Assembly: GCA_008015565.1 (NCBI GenBank)
Contig: SSFV01000092.1
Coordinates: 1 to 36,154 of the forward strand
Direction of reading: 5' to 3'
Source of the DNA: Nitrosomonas sp.
Lineage (GTDB): Bacteria > Pseudomonadota > Gammaproteobacteria > Burkholderiales > Nitrosomonadaceae
Length of the DNA: 36,154 nt
Shown here: piece after piece, positions 7,548-16,905 of the stretch
How the letters are laid out: each line of letters begins with the position of its first letter
Position numbering within the stretch: the stretch's first letter is position 1
Made by a program: the position numbers and the translations under genes
The notes under the pieces: generated by a model
What the model was told of the DNA's origin: nothing
The model's input: only the letters and a program-made list of their open reading frames with translations
Database searches by the model: none

Positions 7548-9965
7548 TTAAAACCCAGCGATCAAAGAAGCCCTAACCGCTATCGGTGAACCGGGTGTGA
7601 TATTAAAATCGTTATGAGCTGCCGCGAAATATTTGGTATCTAATAAATTTTCAATATTTATTTGACCGCGAAAGTGTTTCGTGAATTGCGCGAATAAAGC
7701 TGCATCGACGCGCGTGAAGTCAGGCAGACTGACCCGGTTTGTCAGTGAAGCAAACATATTGTCTCGATGAATCACACCAAATGCGGCACCAATGCGTGGC
7801 GTAAAATCATACCGGCTCCATATGGAAAAGGTATGCCGCGGCAATTCTGCCACTGTTGCGCCTTTTCTTGCGATACCTAAAATGTCGCTGGTAATTTCTC
7901 CATGCTGAAACGCATACCCTCCCATAACGCTCCAATTTGAAGCTAGCTGACCAGTAAGCGTCACTTCGACACCTTCGGTTCTTTGTCCTTTCGTAAGGAA
8001 AGTTTGTCCGCCGACAACTGAATTAATAACATTGGTGCGGTCCAATTGATAAACAGCGCCCGTTAATGATAAGTCAGGACGAATATCCCATTTGACACCT
8101 GTTTCCATGGTTGTGAATTTCTCGGGTTTTAGCGTTTCTATCGTCACATTTAAGGCTGTTAATTGATCGCCTGCTCTCGGGACAAAAGCCTGACTATAAC
8201 TAGCATAGAATGAGATTGGCTCAATTGGCTTATAAATCAACCCAAAGCGTGGCGCAATCAAATCATCCTTAGTCTTTAAATGATCTCTTGGACCATTCTT
8301 TTGGCGGAAATCCACCTCGAATAAATCGTAGCGAACCCCTACGATAGCTTGTAACTGCGGTATTATTTCAATCTGGTCTTGTATGTAGAGCGATGTCACG
8401 TTGACAATGCTACGGTTTAAAGCATCCAAATCCCCGCCTACATCTCGGTTTCTAAACGTTATGGGTATATTGGTTGTCGGATTATTTAAAAAAACGGGGA
8501 TACTGGTATTTGCCAGATTATTGTTAAACAATCCAGTTTCCCGTCTGTTATGGGTTTCCTGGCGGCCAACTTCTATACCTGCCAGTATTGTATGTGCAAT
8601 GGGGCCTGTATTGAGTGAATAGAGCAAATTAGTTTGATTAAAAACATTCTCGCGGTCGGTAGTATTATTATATGCACCCAATGTTAATTGACTGGTAGAA
8701 AGATTTAGCCCGCTATTGGCGAATACATTCTGGTAAAACTTATCGTACTGGGCATAATTAGTCCGGTTTTGCAACGTAAAACCGGAGTCAAATTTGTGTT
8801 CAATCAACGAATTAAATGCGAGCACATCTACATCCGCATGACTTCGCCTCGGATCTCCAAAAAACTGTGAACGACTAACATCAACGGGCCCGGTTACCTG
8901 CCCTGAGCGGCCAATCACTGAAGTAATGCCGCGGTCTGCGGTACGGTCATCGTGAAATCGCTCCATGTTTACAACAACTTTGGTGCGATGCGTTGGTTTG
9001 ATCGTTACGGTTGGAGAAATGCCGAGCCGTTCCATGTTCACACCATCGCGAAAACTGCCCGCGTCTTCATACAAAGCATTTAAGCGAACGGCCGCCACAT
9101 CGTTGATGACATAACCGACATCCGCTGTCATGCGTTTCTGATTAAAAGATCCGCCCTGGAAAATAAATTCATTCACAGGATTCCAATTCGCTTCTTTTGT
9201 TACTCGATTCACTACACCGCCCGAACCGCCGCGACCAAAAATCATTCCATTGGCACCTTTTAGCACTTCGATGCGCTCGATATTGTATAAATCCCGGTAA
9301 TATTCGACATCATCGCGGATCCCATCAGTGAAAAAATCACCTGTTGAACGGTTACCGCGAAATACTAATGCGTCACGATTACCCTCGCCTTGCGAAACAC
9401 CGACACCCGGAACGTAACGCACGGCATCGGCAATACTGCGAATGGATTGATCTTTAATCAAATCACTTGTCACAACTGAAATTGCCTGGGGGACATCTCG
9501 CAAGAGAGTATTAGTTTTTGTTGCCGTATTGGTACTAACCGCAGCATAACGATTAGTATTAGAGGCAGTGACTTTAATCGAGGGTAACGTTACGATTGAT
9601 TCAGCCGACGTAGAGGTAGCGAGTGTTGTAATGGCATACCCGTCACCTTTCTTGGCCGCTTGCAAACCAGAATTTTCTAATAATCGATCAAGAGCCTGCT
9701 TGACTTCATATTCACCAGTTAACCCAAAACTCATTTTTCCTTGCAACACGGCAGAATCGAAAAATAAGCTAATATTTGATTGCTTGGTAAATTGATTTAA
9801 AGCATCTTGCAGAGAGCCTGCAGAAATATTATAGGTTTTTATCGCTGATGAAGTAGTATCGCGAGACTCTGCAGCACCTGGATTGGACCAAACAACAATG
9901 ATAATAAATAAAATAATCGCTATTATGTAAGAAAGGATACTTCCAAAGAAACTACAAATATTCAT
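7548..9965 (-). CDS. TonB-dependent siderophore receptor with N-terminal STN domain
   Basis: The 805-residue outer-membrane protein has an N-terminal hydrophobic signal segment (~8-32), an STN domain (~45-113, AGSLQDALNQFTKQ), a likely TonB box near 128-133 (LPSIKV), a plug (~155-262; LRDVPQAISVV, VFRGN, FFTDGIRDDV, IEVLKGANGMIFGRGG) and a long beta-barrel ending in a terminal Phe. The plug resembles catecholate/FpvA-Fiu-type siderophore receptors. It would bind a ferric siderophore and import it with TonB-ExbBD, encoded 0.7-2.6 kb away. The STN domain normally contacts a FecR-type anti-sigma factor, but no sigma/anti-sigma pair lies in the window. There is no good ribosome site before the ATG and no internal Met until residue 78. 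A 7-1-7 palindrome lies 135 bp upstream. The ligand cannot be told from sequence. Confidence 0.93.
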   Translation of the reverse strand: MNICSFFGSILSYIIAIILFIIIVVWSNPGAAESRDTTSSAIKTYNISAGSLQDALNQFTKQSNISLFFDSAVLQGKMSFGLTGEYEVKQALDRLLENSGLQAAKKGDGYAITTLATSTSAESIVTLPSIKVTASNTNRYAAVSTNTATKTNTLLRDVPQAISVVTSDLIKDQSIRSIADAVRYVPGVGVSQGEGNRDALVFRGNRSTGDFFTDGIRDDVEYYRDLYNIERIEVLKGANGMIFGRGGSGGVVNRVTKEANWNPVNEFIFQGGSFNQKRMTADVGYVINDVAAVRLNALYEDAGSFRDGVNMERLGISPTVTIKPTHRTKVVVNMERFHDDRTADRGITSVIGRSGQVTGPVDVSRSQFFGDPRRSHADVDVLAFNSLIEHKFDSGFTLQNRTNYAQYDKFYQNVFANSGLNLSTSQLTLGAYNNTTDRENVFNQTNLLYSLNTGPIAHTILAGIEVGRQETHNRRETGLFNNNLANTSIPVFLNNPTTNIPITFRNRDVGGDLDALNRSIVNVTSLYIQDQIEIIPQLQAIVGVRYDLFEVDFRQKNGPRDHLKTKDDLIAPRFGLIYKPIEPISFYASYSQAFVPRAGDQLTALNVTIETLKPEKFTTMETGVKWDIRPDLSLTGAVYQLDRTNVINSVVGGQTFLTKGQRTEGVEVTLTGQLASNWSVMGGYAFQHGEITSDILGIARKGATVAELPRHTFSIWSRYDFTPRIGAAFGVIHRDNMFASLTNRVSLPDFTRVDAALFAQFTKHFRGQINIENLLDTKYFAAAHNDFNITPGSPIAVRASLIAGF

Positions 9966-10099
9966 AATGGGTTACGGCAATACTATTCATGCAGTTCTAA
10001 ACCCTTATAAGCAAACATTTACCCATCACAACGCGAAACAATCAACATAATTGAAATCTAATATCTGCCATCAGCAGATTAAGATTAAATTGAATATAA

Positions 10100-10114
10100 A
10101 TAAACTAAGTTTAT
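10100..10114. promoter_or_regulatory. Palindrome upstream of the siderophore receptor gene
   Basis: ATAAACTAAGTTTAT is a perfect 7-1-7 palindrome in the 293-bp AT-rich gap between bfd and the receptor gene. It is a candidate operator. I do not see a convincing Fur box in this gap. Confidence 0.3.
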
Positions 10115-10258
10115 GATATTAAATAAAATATTTTATATTAACAGTAGTTGGTACTTTTCTCGAGTCTAGTGTAAAACACGATTCATTATTGCTTTCTAGG
10201 CTATAAAACTTATTTAAATTATTAATTAAAAGCTATTGAATGCATTTTCTCATTTCTT

Positions 10259-10483
10259 TCACGCTGCAGTTTTACATATACAAACTGGTTTGGGAATAAA
10301 ATTCTGAACTTGTGATTTTTGCGGCAGCGTTTCATCCAGTATCTGTTTAGCATGGCTCGCACATAAACCACATTGTTCTGTTACGCCGAGGCAGGCTTTG
10401 AGATCCCTCATACGATCAGCGCCTTGATGAATTGCCTCACGTAGTTCGCGCTCTGTTACACCCCTGCAGACACATACATACAT
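10259..10483 (-). CDS. bfd: Bacterioferritin-associated ferredoxin
   Basis: The 74-residue protein starts MYVCVCRGVTERELREAI and carries the four-Cys [2Fe-2S] pattern CxC ... CxxC (Cys4, Cys6, then CGLC). This is the BFD-like fold. In other bacteria Bfd gives electrons to bacterioferritin to release stored iron, and it is induced by iron starvation. The C-terminal tail after residue ~55 adds two more cysteines (PVCICKTAA), which is unusual. No bacterioferritin gene is in the window. A strong Fur-like palindrome lies 70 bp upstream, and the gene sits between the receptor and the tonB operon. Function is well supported by motif, length and context. Confidence 0.9.
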   Translation of the reverse strand: MYVCVCRGVTERELREAIHQGADRMRDLKACLGVTEQCGLCASHAKQILDETLPQKSQVQNFIPKPVCICKTAA

Positions 10484-10552
10484 AATAAATATACCTTTAA
10501 TTAAATAGTGTTATTAAAAGTTTTAAATTATGAAATAACGATTTGATAATTA

Positions 10553-10575
10553 TTAATAATGAGAATGATTATTAA
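10553..10575. promoter_or_regulatory. Putative Fur box before bfd
   Basis: Perfect 8-base arms TTAATAAT and ATTATTAA flank GAGAATG, giving the typical Fur pattern AATAATGAGAATGATTATT. It lies 70 bp before bfd and is the best Fur-like site in the window. Confidence 0.7.
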
Positions 10576-10667
10576 TTATAAATGTTTCAAAAAAAAATGC
10601 AAATAAAAAAACTTATCACTAAATCTTTTGTGTTGTATTTATTACATTTAACAGAAAAAGATATTTA

Positions 10668-11084
10668 TTATTCTGTAGGATCTGTAATAAAACCAATTTT
10701 AGTTACACCAGATTTGGCAGCTATACTCATAATCTGAGCAACTTGTTCATAACGCGCCAATTTATCCGCACGAATATGTAATTCCGTTTGAGGCGCTTGC
10801 GCTATTGTTGAATTAAAACGTAGCGCCAAGCTGTCTAACAATACAGATTCACCATTCCAAAAAAGATCTCCATCCGCACGTATTGCGAGTTCGACATGCT
10901 CAGGCTGAGTGATATTAGGGGTACTATCGGCCTTTGGTAAATCGATTTTGACAGAATGTGTCAGCAAGGGTGCAGTAATAATGAAAATTATCAATAACAC
11001 CAACATTACATCAACCAAAGGCACAACATTGATTTCAGCCATGGGAACTTGACGTCCGCTATCGTGCATACTCCCGAATGCCAT
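10668..11084 (-). CDS. exbD: TonB-system biopolymer transport protein ExbD
   Basis: The 138-residue protein has a short cytoplasmic N-terminus, one membrane helix (~20-40, VPLVDVMLVLLIIFIIT) with the essential Asp of the VDVMLVLL motif, and a periplasmic domain. This is the ExbD/TolR family. With ExbB it uses the proton gradient to energise TonB. Its ATG overlaps the exbB stop (TAATG), so translation is coupled. It ends the tonB-exbB-exbD operon. The iron setting (Fur site, receptor, bfd) favours ExbD over TolR. Confidence 0.92.
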   Translation of the reverse strand: MAFGSMHDSGRQVPMAEINVVPLVDVMLVLLIIFIITAPLLTHSVKIDLPKADSTPNITQPEHVELAIRADGDLFWNGESVLLDSLALRFNSTIAQAPQTELHIRADKLARYEQVAQIMSIAAKSGVTKIGFITDPTE

Positions 11085-11851
11085 TATTGCCCCCTTTCAA
11101 TTGCTACGCGATTCAATTCATCAACGGCTGGTTGCGATGATCGAACCGCTGAAACTGGAACTTCAGCTTGATTACGGTTATCACCGATAGTAATCAATGT
11201 AAACAAATCATGAGCAAAAGCTTCCAGTCGTGCAATCCAAATTCTGTTACGGCGGGCAAAAGCGTTGTAGGCTAATACTGCAGGAATTGCTACTGCCAAT
11301 CCTAATGCTGTCATAATCAGCGCTTCTCCCACCGGGCCAGCAACTTTATCCAAGGTTCCTTGCCCCGAAAGCCCAATCTGGATTAATGCATGATATATAC
11401 CCCATACTGTTCCAAATAAGCCAATATATGGTGCTGCAGAACCCACAGATGCAATTAATGTTAGGCCATTCTCAACATGAGCTGTTTCCTGATCAATACC
11501 ATTCCTTAACGTGCGCGTAACAAACTCACTCATACCCCCCGCCGCAGCTAATTTATTCGTGTTGTAAGTTTTTGCATCAACTGCCGCATCAATGCTCATT
11601 TTGGCAAGCTCAGCAAAAGCATTGTCTGGTGCTGTTGATTTAAATTGCGCACTAACAGCAGTCAAGGAATCAACGCTCCAGAAATGCTTGAGAAAAGCCT
11701 CAGCGCGGCGTTTAGCAATGAAATTGGCAATACTTTTTGTAATGATTAGATACCAGCTCGCAACTGAAAGGGATATCAGCAACACCAGCACGGTCATGCC
11801 AACACCATCAAGCTGAGCGAGAAAATTTGAAAAACCAAGTCCTTGTTCCAT
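11084..11851 (-). CDS. exbB: TonB-system biopolymer transport protein ExbB
   Basis: The 255-residue inner-membrane protein of the MotA/TolQ/ExbB family has a first helix at ~15-37 and two more at ~130-150 and ~172-197. The region LIASVGSAAPYIGLFGTVWGIYHAL and the following GEALIMTALGLAVAIPAVLAYN are the family's conserved channel segments. It forms the proton channel with ExbD. The ribosome site AAGGAA is clear. It starts 3 bp after the tonB stop, so the three genes should be one transcript under the Fur-like site at 12680. Confidence 0.93.
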   Translation of the reverse strand: MEQGLGFSNFLAQLDGVGMTVLVLLISLSVASWYLIITKSIANFIAKRRAEAFLKHFWSVDSLTAVSAQFKSTAPDNAFAELAKMSIDAAVDAKTYNTNKLAAAGGMSEFVTRTLRNGIDQETAHVENGLTLIASVGSAAPYIGLFGTVWGIYHALIQIGLSGQGTLDKVAGPVGEALIMTALGLAVAIPAVLAYNAFARRNRIWIARLEAFAHDLFTLITIGDNRNQAEVPVSAVRSSQPAVDELNRVAIERGQ

Positions 11852-11854
11852 TAA

Positions 11855-12571
11855 TTAATTTCCTTGCAATACAAAATTGAAGGGCTGTAATGCAACCGCC
11901 CGAACTGGTTGCCCATTCCGCAGCGAAGGATTACATTGCCAATTTTTTACAGCAGTCAATGCTGCTGCATCAAGACGCTCATAGCCACTGCTATTAATAA
12001 CCTTTGCATCGTCAATATGTCCTTTTTCATCCAATTCCACGCGCAACACCAATTTACCCTCTTCGCCCATGCGCCGGGAAATGGCAGGATAAGCAGGTGC
12101 CGTTAGCTTTGGACAAGATACCGATAACTCAGAGGATAACGTTACAGGTTCAGCCGGCATTTGTGCAGGCTGCGCTGCCACCGATTGTGTTGTCTCATTG
12201 AACTGCTCGGCACTTGGTTCAGCAAATGGTTCCGGCAATGTTTCAGCTACCTGTTGCTTTGGAATTACTGAGGATTTTGCCGCAAGACGCTCTTCCCGCT
12301 TAGGTTGAATCTCAGGCTTTCTCGTGGGCTGAATTTTAACTGGAATAGGATCCGGCACCACTTGGGGAGTGCTATCAGATGCAGGCGATGGTGCAGCAAT
12401 CAATTCAGCAAACAACGTGACCATCTGCTGAGGTGGTGGTATTAACCGCTGATTCCACAAGAAATAAAATATTGCAATATGCGCGGCAAGAACAATCAAA
12501 AGTCCAGGTAATGAAATAAAAGATTGCTGCGTTCCTAGAGAATCAAAATTTTTTCGTGACAATGAATACAT
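11855..12571 (-). CDS. tonB: Energy transducer TonB
   Basis: The 238-residue protein has one N-terminal membrane anchor (~22-41, LPGLLIVLAAHIAIFYFLW), a long Pro/Lys/Glu-rich periplasmic spacer (~55-145), and a C-terminal TonB domain (~150-235) with YPAISRRMGEEGKLVLRV, a SSGYERLDAAAL segment and PFNFVL at the end. It transmits ExbBD energy to outer-membrane receptors such as the one at 7548-9965. It is first in the operon, 108 bp from a Fur-like palindrome. Confidence 0.93.
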   Translation of the reverse strand: MYSLSRKNFDSLGTQQSFISLPGLLIVLAAHIAIFYFLWNQRLIPPPQQMVTLFAELIAAPSPASDSTPQVVPDPIPVKIQPTRKPEIQPKREERLAAKSSVIPKQQVAETLPEPFAEPSAEQFNETTQSVAAQPAQMPAEPVTLSSELSVSCPKLTAPAYPAISRRMGEEGKLVLRVELDEKGHIDDAKVINSSGYERLDAAALTAVKNWQCNPSLRNGQPVRAVALQPFNFVLQGN

Positions 12572-12679
12572 TAAACAATAAATTCAATCAGAATCATAAA
12601 TATCAAGCTGATGTTAACAATGCTTTCTCTTTGAGCACAATCGATATACTATGTTTATTTATTCTATAATAACGTAAAC

Positions 12680-12698
12680 GATAATAATTATCAATAAT
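12680..12698. promoter_or_regulatory. Putative Fur box before tonB
   Basis: GATAATAATTATCAATAAT contains the perfect palindrome GATAAT-A-ATTATC and matches about 14 of 19 Fur consensus positions. It lies between tonB and the divergent RDD gene, 109 bp from either start. Confidence 0.6.
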
Positions 12699-12806
12699 AA
12701 CCTTCATAATCTACGCTCATTACGCTCGAAATACCGATAAGGCTTTTTGAGCATTATTACATACTGCTTTATATCCGATTTTATTAATTACTTTTATATT
12801 TTACAT

Positions 12807-13223
12807 ATGACAACTTCATCACCCGGTTTCTGGAGGCGGATAATCTGTTTAGTGTATGAATTCTTGTTATTGTTGGCTATTTTGTTTGTGGCTAGCTTTA
12901 TCTTTCATCTTATCTTTCGGGATACCCAGGTTTTCTATTTCAAGCCTTTATACCAATTCTATTTATTGGTCATTATGGGTTATTATTTCACTTGGTTCTG
13001 GACACGCGGTGGTCAAACTCTCGCAATGCAAACCTGGAAAATGCGGGTTGTTTCTGTCAAGGGCGAGAAACTGACAAAGAAACAAGCTATCACGCGTTAT
13101 TTACTTGCAATATTGAGTTTTTCCTTTTTTGGCGTAGGAATTTTTTGGGCATTATTTGACCGCGACCACCAATTTTTGCATGATCGGCTCGCAGGAACGC
13201 GTATCATCACAGCAGAAAATTAA
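12807..13223 (+). CDS. RDD-family membrane protein
   Basis: About 138 residues from the ATG at 12807 (MTTSSPGFWRRI). A longer reading from a TTG at 12747 adds 20 poorly fitting residues. The protein has the RDD pattern: an Arg near the first helix (FWRRIICLVYEFLLL), three hydrophobic segments, GGQTLAMQTWKMRVV in the middle, and a final DRDHQFLHDRLAGTRII. RDD proteins are small multi-pass inner-membrane proteins; some act as ion antiporters, but most have no known role. It is divergent from the tonB operon and could share its control region. Confidence 0.85.
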   Translation: MTTSSPGFWRRIICLVYEFLLLLAILFVASFIFHLIFRDTQVFYFKPLYQFYLLVIMGYYFTWFWTRGGQTLAMQTWKMRVVSVKGEKLTKKQAITRYLLAILSFSFFGVGIFWALFDRDHQFLHDRLAGTRIITAEN

Positions 13224-13378
13224 ATTTTTCGGATACGTATCTGTTGAAAAAGGTAAATTTTAACTTTGCAATTATCTAAAAATATATGATAATCCAAACG
13301 ATAAGTTTGCGATCGGAAGGATATTCGACGACAAATATATCTGGAAAATGATTGGGTTTTGAATCCAAAAATGAAAGT

Positions 13379-14347
13379 ATGAGTGCCGTATTAAGATATA
13401 AGGATTTCCATTCAAAAATGCGTAACCAAATCTCAGCTACTAATATCTTAAAATTATTTTTCAGAGATTATGCTATTCAGACTAATAGCCTGATTATTTT
13501 AGCCGCCACACTTTTTATTTTTATAATCGACTTAAATCTGCCATTAGGCGTCGCGGCAGGTACGCCTTACGCATTGGTCGTCTTTGCTAGTCTATGGGTC
13601 AGCGGAATTTATTTCACATACTTAATCGCGGTCTTAGCGCTGATCTTTTCGATAGCGGGTTATTTCTTATCATCCGACATGGTAGCCCCGTTTCATATTG
13701 TTCTTACAAATCGAGGCCTTACATTATTATTGATTATTTGTGCAGCCGTTATGGTGATCAAGATCAAAAAAGCAAATATCGATATGTCTGCAATCATGAC
13801 TCAGATATTTATTGATCCGATTACTGGTTATAAAAATAGACAAGCATTTGAAACCGAATTGGATACCGAAATATTTAGAAGTAAGCGATACAATCGCAAT
13901 TTATCGATTGCAATAATAGACATTGATCTATTTAAGTTATTTAGCGATGATAATCATTATCGAAGTAAAAACGATTACATCAAAAAACTATCTCACGAAA
14001 TAAAATCCAACATCAGAATTACAGATCTCTTTTACCGTATTGATATCAATGTGTTTGCAATTTTGTTCCCTGAAACTGATTTGATCGAAGCAAAAAAAGT
14101 CTGCGAAGCCATACGTAAAAAAGTTTCCAGTAAAATCGATAAGGATGAGGAAGACAGGATCAAAATAAGTATGGGCATAACCATGCAAAATGAAGCTGAT
14201 AGCAAAATGGATCTCTGTAAACGTGCTGAAGAAGCATTATTCGTTTCTAAGCGCAAAGAAGGCAATGTGGTTTCCACTTTACCGGAAGTCGCAAATAAAG
14301 ATAAATCACACGTGCCGGCCATTCTTTCCCGATCAAGATTTGATTGA
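13379..14347 (+). CDS. Membrane protein with degenerate GGDEF domain
   Basis: About 322 residues from the ATG at 13379; a TTG at 13352 is an alternative start and no ribosome site is convincing. The N-terminal half has about four membrane helices with the segment DLNLPLGVAAGTPYALVV, a pattern seen in sensor modules of some histidine kinases and cyclases. From residue ~146 a GGDEF-type fold follows (DPITGYKNRQAF, IIDIDLFK, SMGIT, KRAEEALFVSKRKEGN). The signature motif itself is lost: where GGDEF should be the sequence reads DINVF (~221-225), and the GHxxGD segment is HYRSKND. It should therefore not make cyclic di-GMP, and could act by binding or sensing. The RDD gene upstream is 155 bp away and ftsK 200 bp downstream. 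Confidence 0.82.
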   Translation: MSAVLRYKDFHSKMRNQISATNILKLFFRDYAIQTNSLIILAATLFIFIIDLNLPLGVAAGTPYALVVFASLWVSGIYFTYLIAVLALIFSIAGYFLSSDMVAPFHIVLTNRGLTLLLIICAAVMVIKIKKANIDMSAIMTQIFIDPITGYKNRQAFETELDTEIFRSKRYNRNLSIAIIDIDLFKLFSDDNHYRSKNDYIKKLSHEIKSNIRITDLFYRIDINVFAILFPETDLIEAKKVCEAIRKKVSSKIDKDEEDRIKISMGITMQNEADSKMDLCKRAEEALFVSKRKEGNVVSTLPEVANKDKSHVPAILSRSRFD

Positions 14348-14459
14348 CTGGCGCTCAATTCATTAATTTATCGAAGCCGCCTCGATTCTATTGCTTGCGG
14401 ATACAACAACTGCAGTATTCTTTCTAACTCACATACAATAACGCTTATAGTATCAGTGG

Positions 14460-14480
14460 ATGTGCAGAGGTATTGCACAT
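14460..14480. promoter_or_regulatory. Inverted repeat upstream of ftsK
   Basis: ATGTGCA and TGCACAT, 7-base perfect arms with a 7-base centre, lie 67 bp upstream of ftsK. It may be an operator or an RNA hairpin in the leader. No known binding consensus is recognised. Confidence 0.3.
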
Positions 14481-14547
14481 ATCTCGCCGGATTATTTATA
14501 TAATTTCTGCATACCTAATCAGACGAAACAATAAGTTTTGAAAATTA

Positions 14548-16848
14548 ATGAGTTTAATCAATAGGCCAATGGCCAAAAAATCGACTGGCAGCGCATTCTC
14601 CCCTCGGGTTGCCAGATTGCTCCGCGAATCGGTATGTCTTATTTTATCCGGTGCAGCGTTATATCTAATATTAATATTTACAAGTTACGACCGCAGTGAT
14701 GCCGGTTGGTCACATAGCGGCGATTCAATTCAAATACAAAATGCCGGAGGATATGCAGGGGCTTGGTTGTCCGATCTGCTGCTTTATTTATTTGGTGCAT
14801 CCGCGTGGTGGTGGATTGCATTTTTTTTCTCGGCTGTTGCTTGGAGTTATCGGCGCATTGATACGGCGGGATTTTTTGACCGGCATTCTGCGCTGCTTTC
14901 AGCGGGTGGTTTCTTGCTATTGCTATCGGCCAGCAGCGGACTGGAATCGCTTCGATTTCACAGTATCAACATTTCTCTGCCTCTGACGCCGGGAGGCATG
15001 TTAGGAAGCGCCATCAGCTATCATTTGGCGAAGATCCTAGGGTTTACCGGCGCAACTTTGACACTCTTAATATTAACTGCAATTGGCTTCAGTCAATTCA
15101 CAGGTTTTTCATGGGTACGTTTCGTTGAAAAAATCGGTGAAAATATAGAAACTTCGATTTTGTTCTTCATCAATGCATGGCAAACCAGGCAAGACAAATT
15201 CGCTGGCATTATCGCATCACGTCAGCGTGAAGAAATTATCGAAAACGAGAAAAAGCGTATCGAAGATAATCCTCAATTGCATATTGAATTGCCTGCTACG
15301 ACAATCGCCAAATCGCAACGTGTAATCAAAGAAAAGCAAACACCGTTATTTTCCGATCTACCTGATTCACCGCTACCGCCCTTATATTTGTTGGATGAAC
15401 CAGCAAAAGATTTTGAGATTTTATCCAAAGAAACACTCGAATTCACGTCGCGTTTGATTGAGCGCAAACTCAAGGAATTCGGTGTCGATGTCAAAGTCGT
15501 GGCTGCTTTCCCCGGTCCGGTCATTACGCGTTATGAAATAGAACCAGCAGTAGGCGTTAAGGGAAATCAAGTTATCAATCTTATTAAAGACTTAGCGCGT
15601 GCTTTGTCGGTTGCCAGTATCCGGGTAGTCGAAACAATTCCGGGAAAAACCAGCATGGGACTCGAGCTCCCCAATCCGAAGCGTCAAGTGGTGCGGTTGC
15701 AAGAAATCCTCAGCTCGCAAGCCTATGCAGATTCTGCTTCCCCGCTTACTATCGCATTAGGCAAGGATATCGGTGGCCGCCCGGTAGTATCCGATCTGGC
15801 AAAAATGCCACATGCATTAGTTGCGGGAACTACTGGGTCGGGAAAATCCGTTGCTATCAATGCGGTTATTTTAAGTCTCATTTATAAAACCACACCCGAG
15901 CAAACCCGTCTAATTCTGATTGATCCAAAAATGCTGGAACTATCCGTATACGAAGGCATTCCGCATTTGCTCACACCTGTAGTCACAGATATGCGCGAAG
16001 CATCCAGTGCGTTACGTTGGTGCGTTCACGAAATGGAACGGCGCTATAAACTCATGTCGGCATTAGGCGTACGCAATCTCAGTGGCTATAATCAGAAAAT
16101 ATTGGAAGCCAGCAAACTGGAAACACCAATCGTCAATCCATTAAATCCTGCAGAAGTTGAAACTGAATATTTGGAAGAATTGCCGCTTATCGTGGTAGTA
16201 ATTGATGAGTTAGCCGATCTGATGATGGTGGCCGGGAAAAAGGTAGAACAATTAATCGCTCGCCTGGCTCAAAAAGCACGTGCATCCGGTATCCACCTAT
16301 TGTTGGCAACACAGCGTCCGTCTGTTGATGTCATTACCGGTCTGATCAAAGCTAACATCCCGACACGCATCGCCTTTCAAGTTTCGAGTAAAATTGATTC
16401 ACGCACTATTCTCGATCAAATGGGCGCCGAAGCATTATTAGGACAAGGAGACATGCTGTTTTTGCCTCCTGGCAGCGGTTATCCGCAACGCATTCATGGT
16501 GCATTTGTTGCGGATCACGAGGTACATAAGGTCGTCGAATACTTGAAAGAGCATGGTGAAGCTTGCTATATCGAGGAAATTTTACGTACCGACGAAGAAG
16601 AAAATGACGGCGGCGGTTCATTGGATATTAAAAAAACGCCTGAAGGAGAAGCCGATCCGCTCTATGACGAAGCTGTGGCGATTGTCGTCAAAACTCGCCG
16701 CGCATCAATTTCATTGGTACAAAGAAATTTACGCATCGGCTATAATCGGGCGGCGCGGCTTATCGAAGAAATGGAACGCGCAGGTTTAGTCTCTTCGATG
16801 CAAAGCAATGGCAACCGCGAAGTACTAGCCCCGGCTCGCAGCGATTGA
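14548..16848 (+). CDS. ftsK: DNA translocase FtsK
   Basis: The 766-residue protein has an N-terminal membrane domain with about four helices (~20-180), a short linker, and the FtsK/SpoIIIE motor. Walker A is GTTGSGKSV (~427), Walker B is [13 protein letters not shown] (~547), and [15 protein letters not shown] follows. The C-terminal winged-helix gamma domain (~704-766, [38 protein letters not shown], given here as the known KOPS-reading module) is complete. FtsK works at the septum, moving chromosome ends and activating XerCD at dif. The linker is short, unlike that of E. coli. It is followed by lolA with a 57-bp gap. Confidence 0.97.
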   Translation: MSLINRPMAKKSTGSAFSPRVARLLRESVCLILSGAALYLILIFTSYDRSDAGWSHSGDSIQIQNAGGYAGAWLSDLLLYLFGASAWWWIAFFFSAVAWSYRRIDTAGFFDRHSALLSAGGFLLLLSASSGLESLRFHSINISLPLTPGGMLGSAISYHLAKILGFTGATLTLLILTAIGFSQFTGFSWVRFVEKIGENIETSILFFINAWQTRQDKFAGIIASRQREEIIENEKKRIEDNPQLHIELPATTIAKSQRVIKEKQTPLFSDLPDSPLPPLYLLDEPAKDFEILSKETLEFTSRLIERKLKEFGVDVKVVAAFPGPVITRYEIEPAVGVKGNQVINLIKDLARALSVASIRVVETIPGKTSMGLELPNPKRQVVRLQEILSSQAYADSASPLTIALGKDIGGRPVVSDLAKMPHALVAGTTGSGKSVAINAVILSLIYKTTPEQTRLILIDPKMLELSVYEGIPHLLTPVVTDMREASSALRWCVHEMERRYKLMSALGVRNLSGYNQKILEASKLETPIVNPLNPAEVETEYLEELPLIVVVIDELADLMMVAGKKVEQLIARLAQKARASGIHLLLATQRPSVDVITGLIKANIPTRIAFQVSSKIDSRTILDQMGAEALLGQGDMLFLPPGSGYPQRIHGAFVADHEVHKVVEYLKEHGEACYIEEILRTDEEENDGGGSLDIKKTPEGEADPLYDEAVAIVVKTRRASISLVQRNLRIGYNRAARLIEEMERAGLVSSMQSNGNREVLAPARSD

Positions 16849-16905
16849 GCATACAGCTAATAATTGCAAGGCATTCTCAGATTAACCTTATCTATCACAA
16901 ATATT

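Noticed and set aside
12747..12806. TTG start for the RDD gene
   Set aside because: It adds 20 residues that do not resemble family starts; ATG at 12807 fits MTTSSPGFWRR.
13352..13378. TTG start for the degenerate GGDEF gene
   Set aside because: No ribosome site and poor N-terminal extension; the ATG at 13379 is preferred.
14032..14358. Minus-strand frame of 108 codons opposite the GGDEF gene
   Set aside because: Antisense to a clearly coding region with Ser/Leu-biased composition typical of shadow frames.
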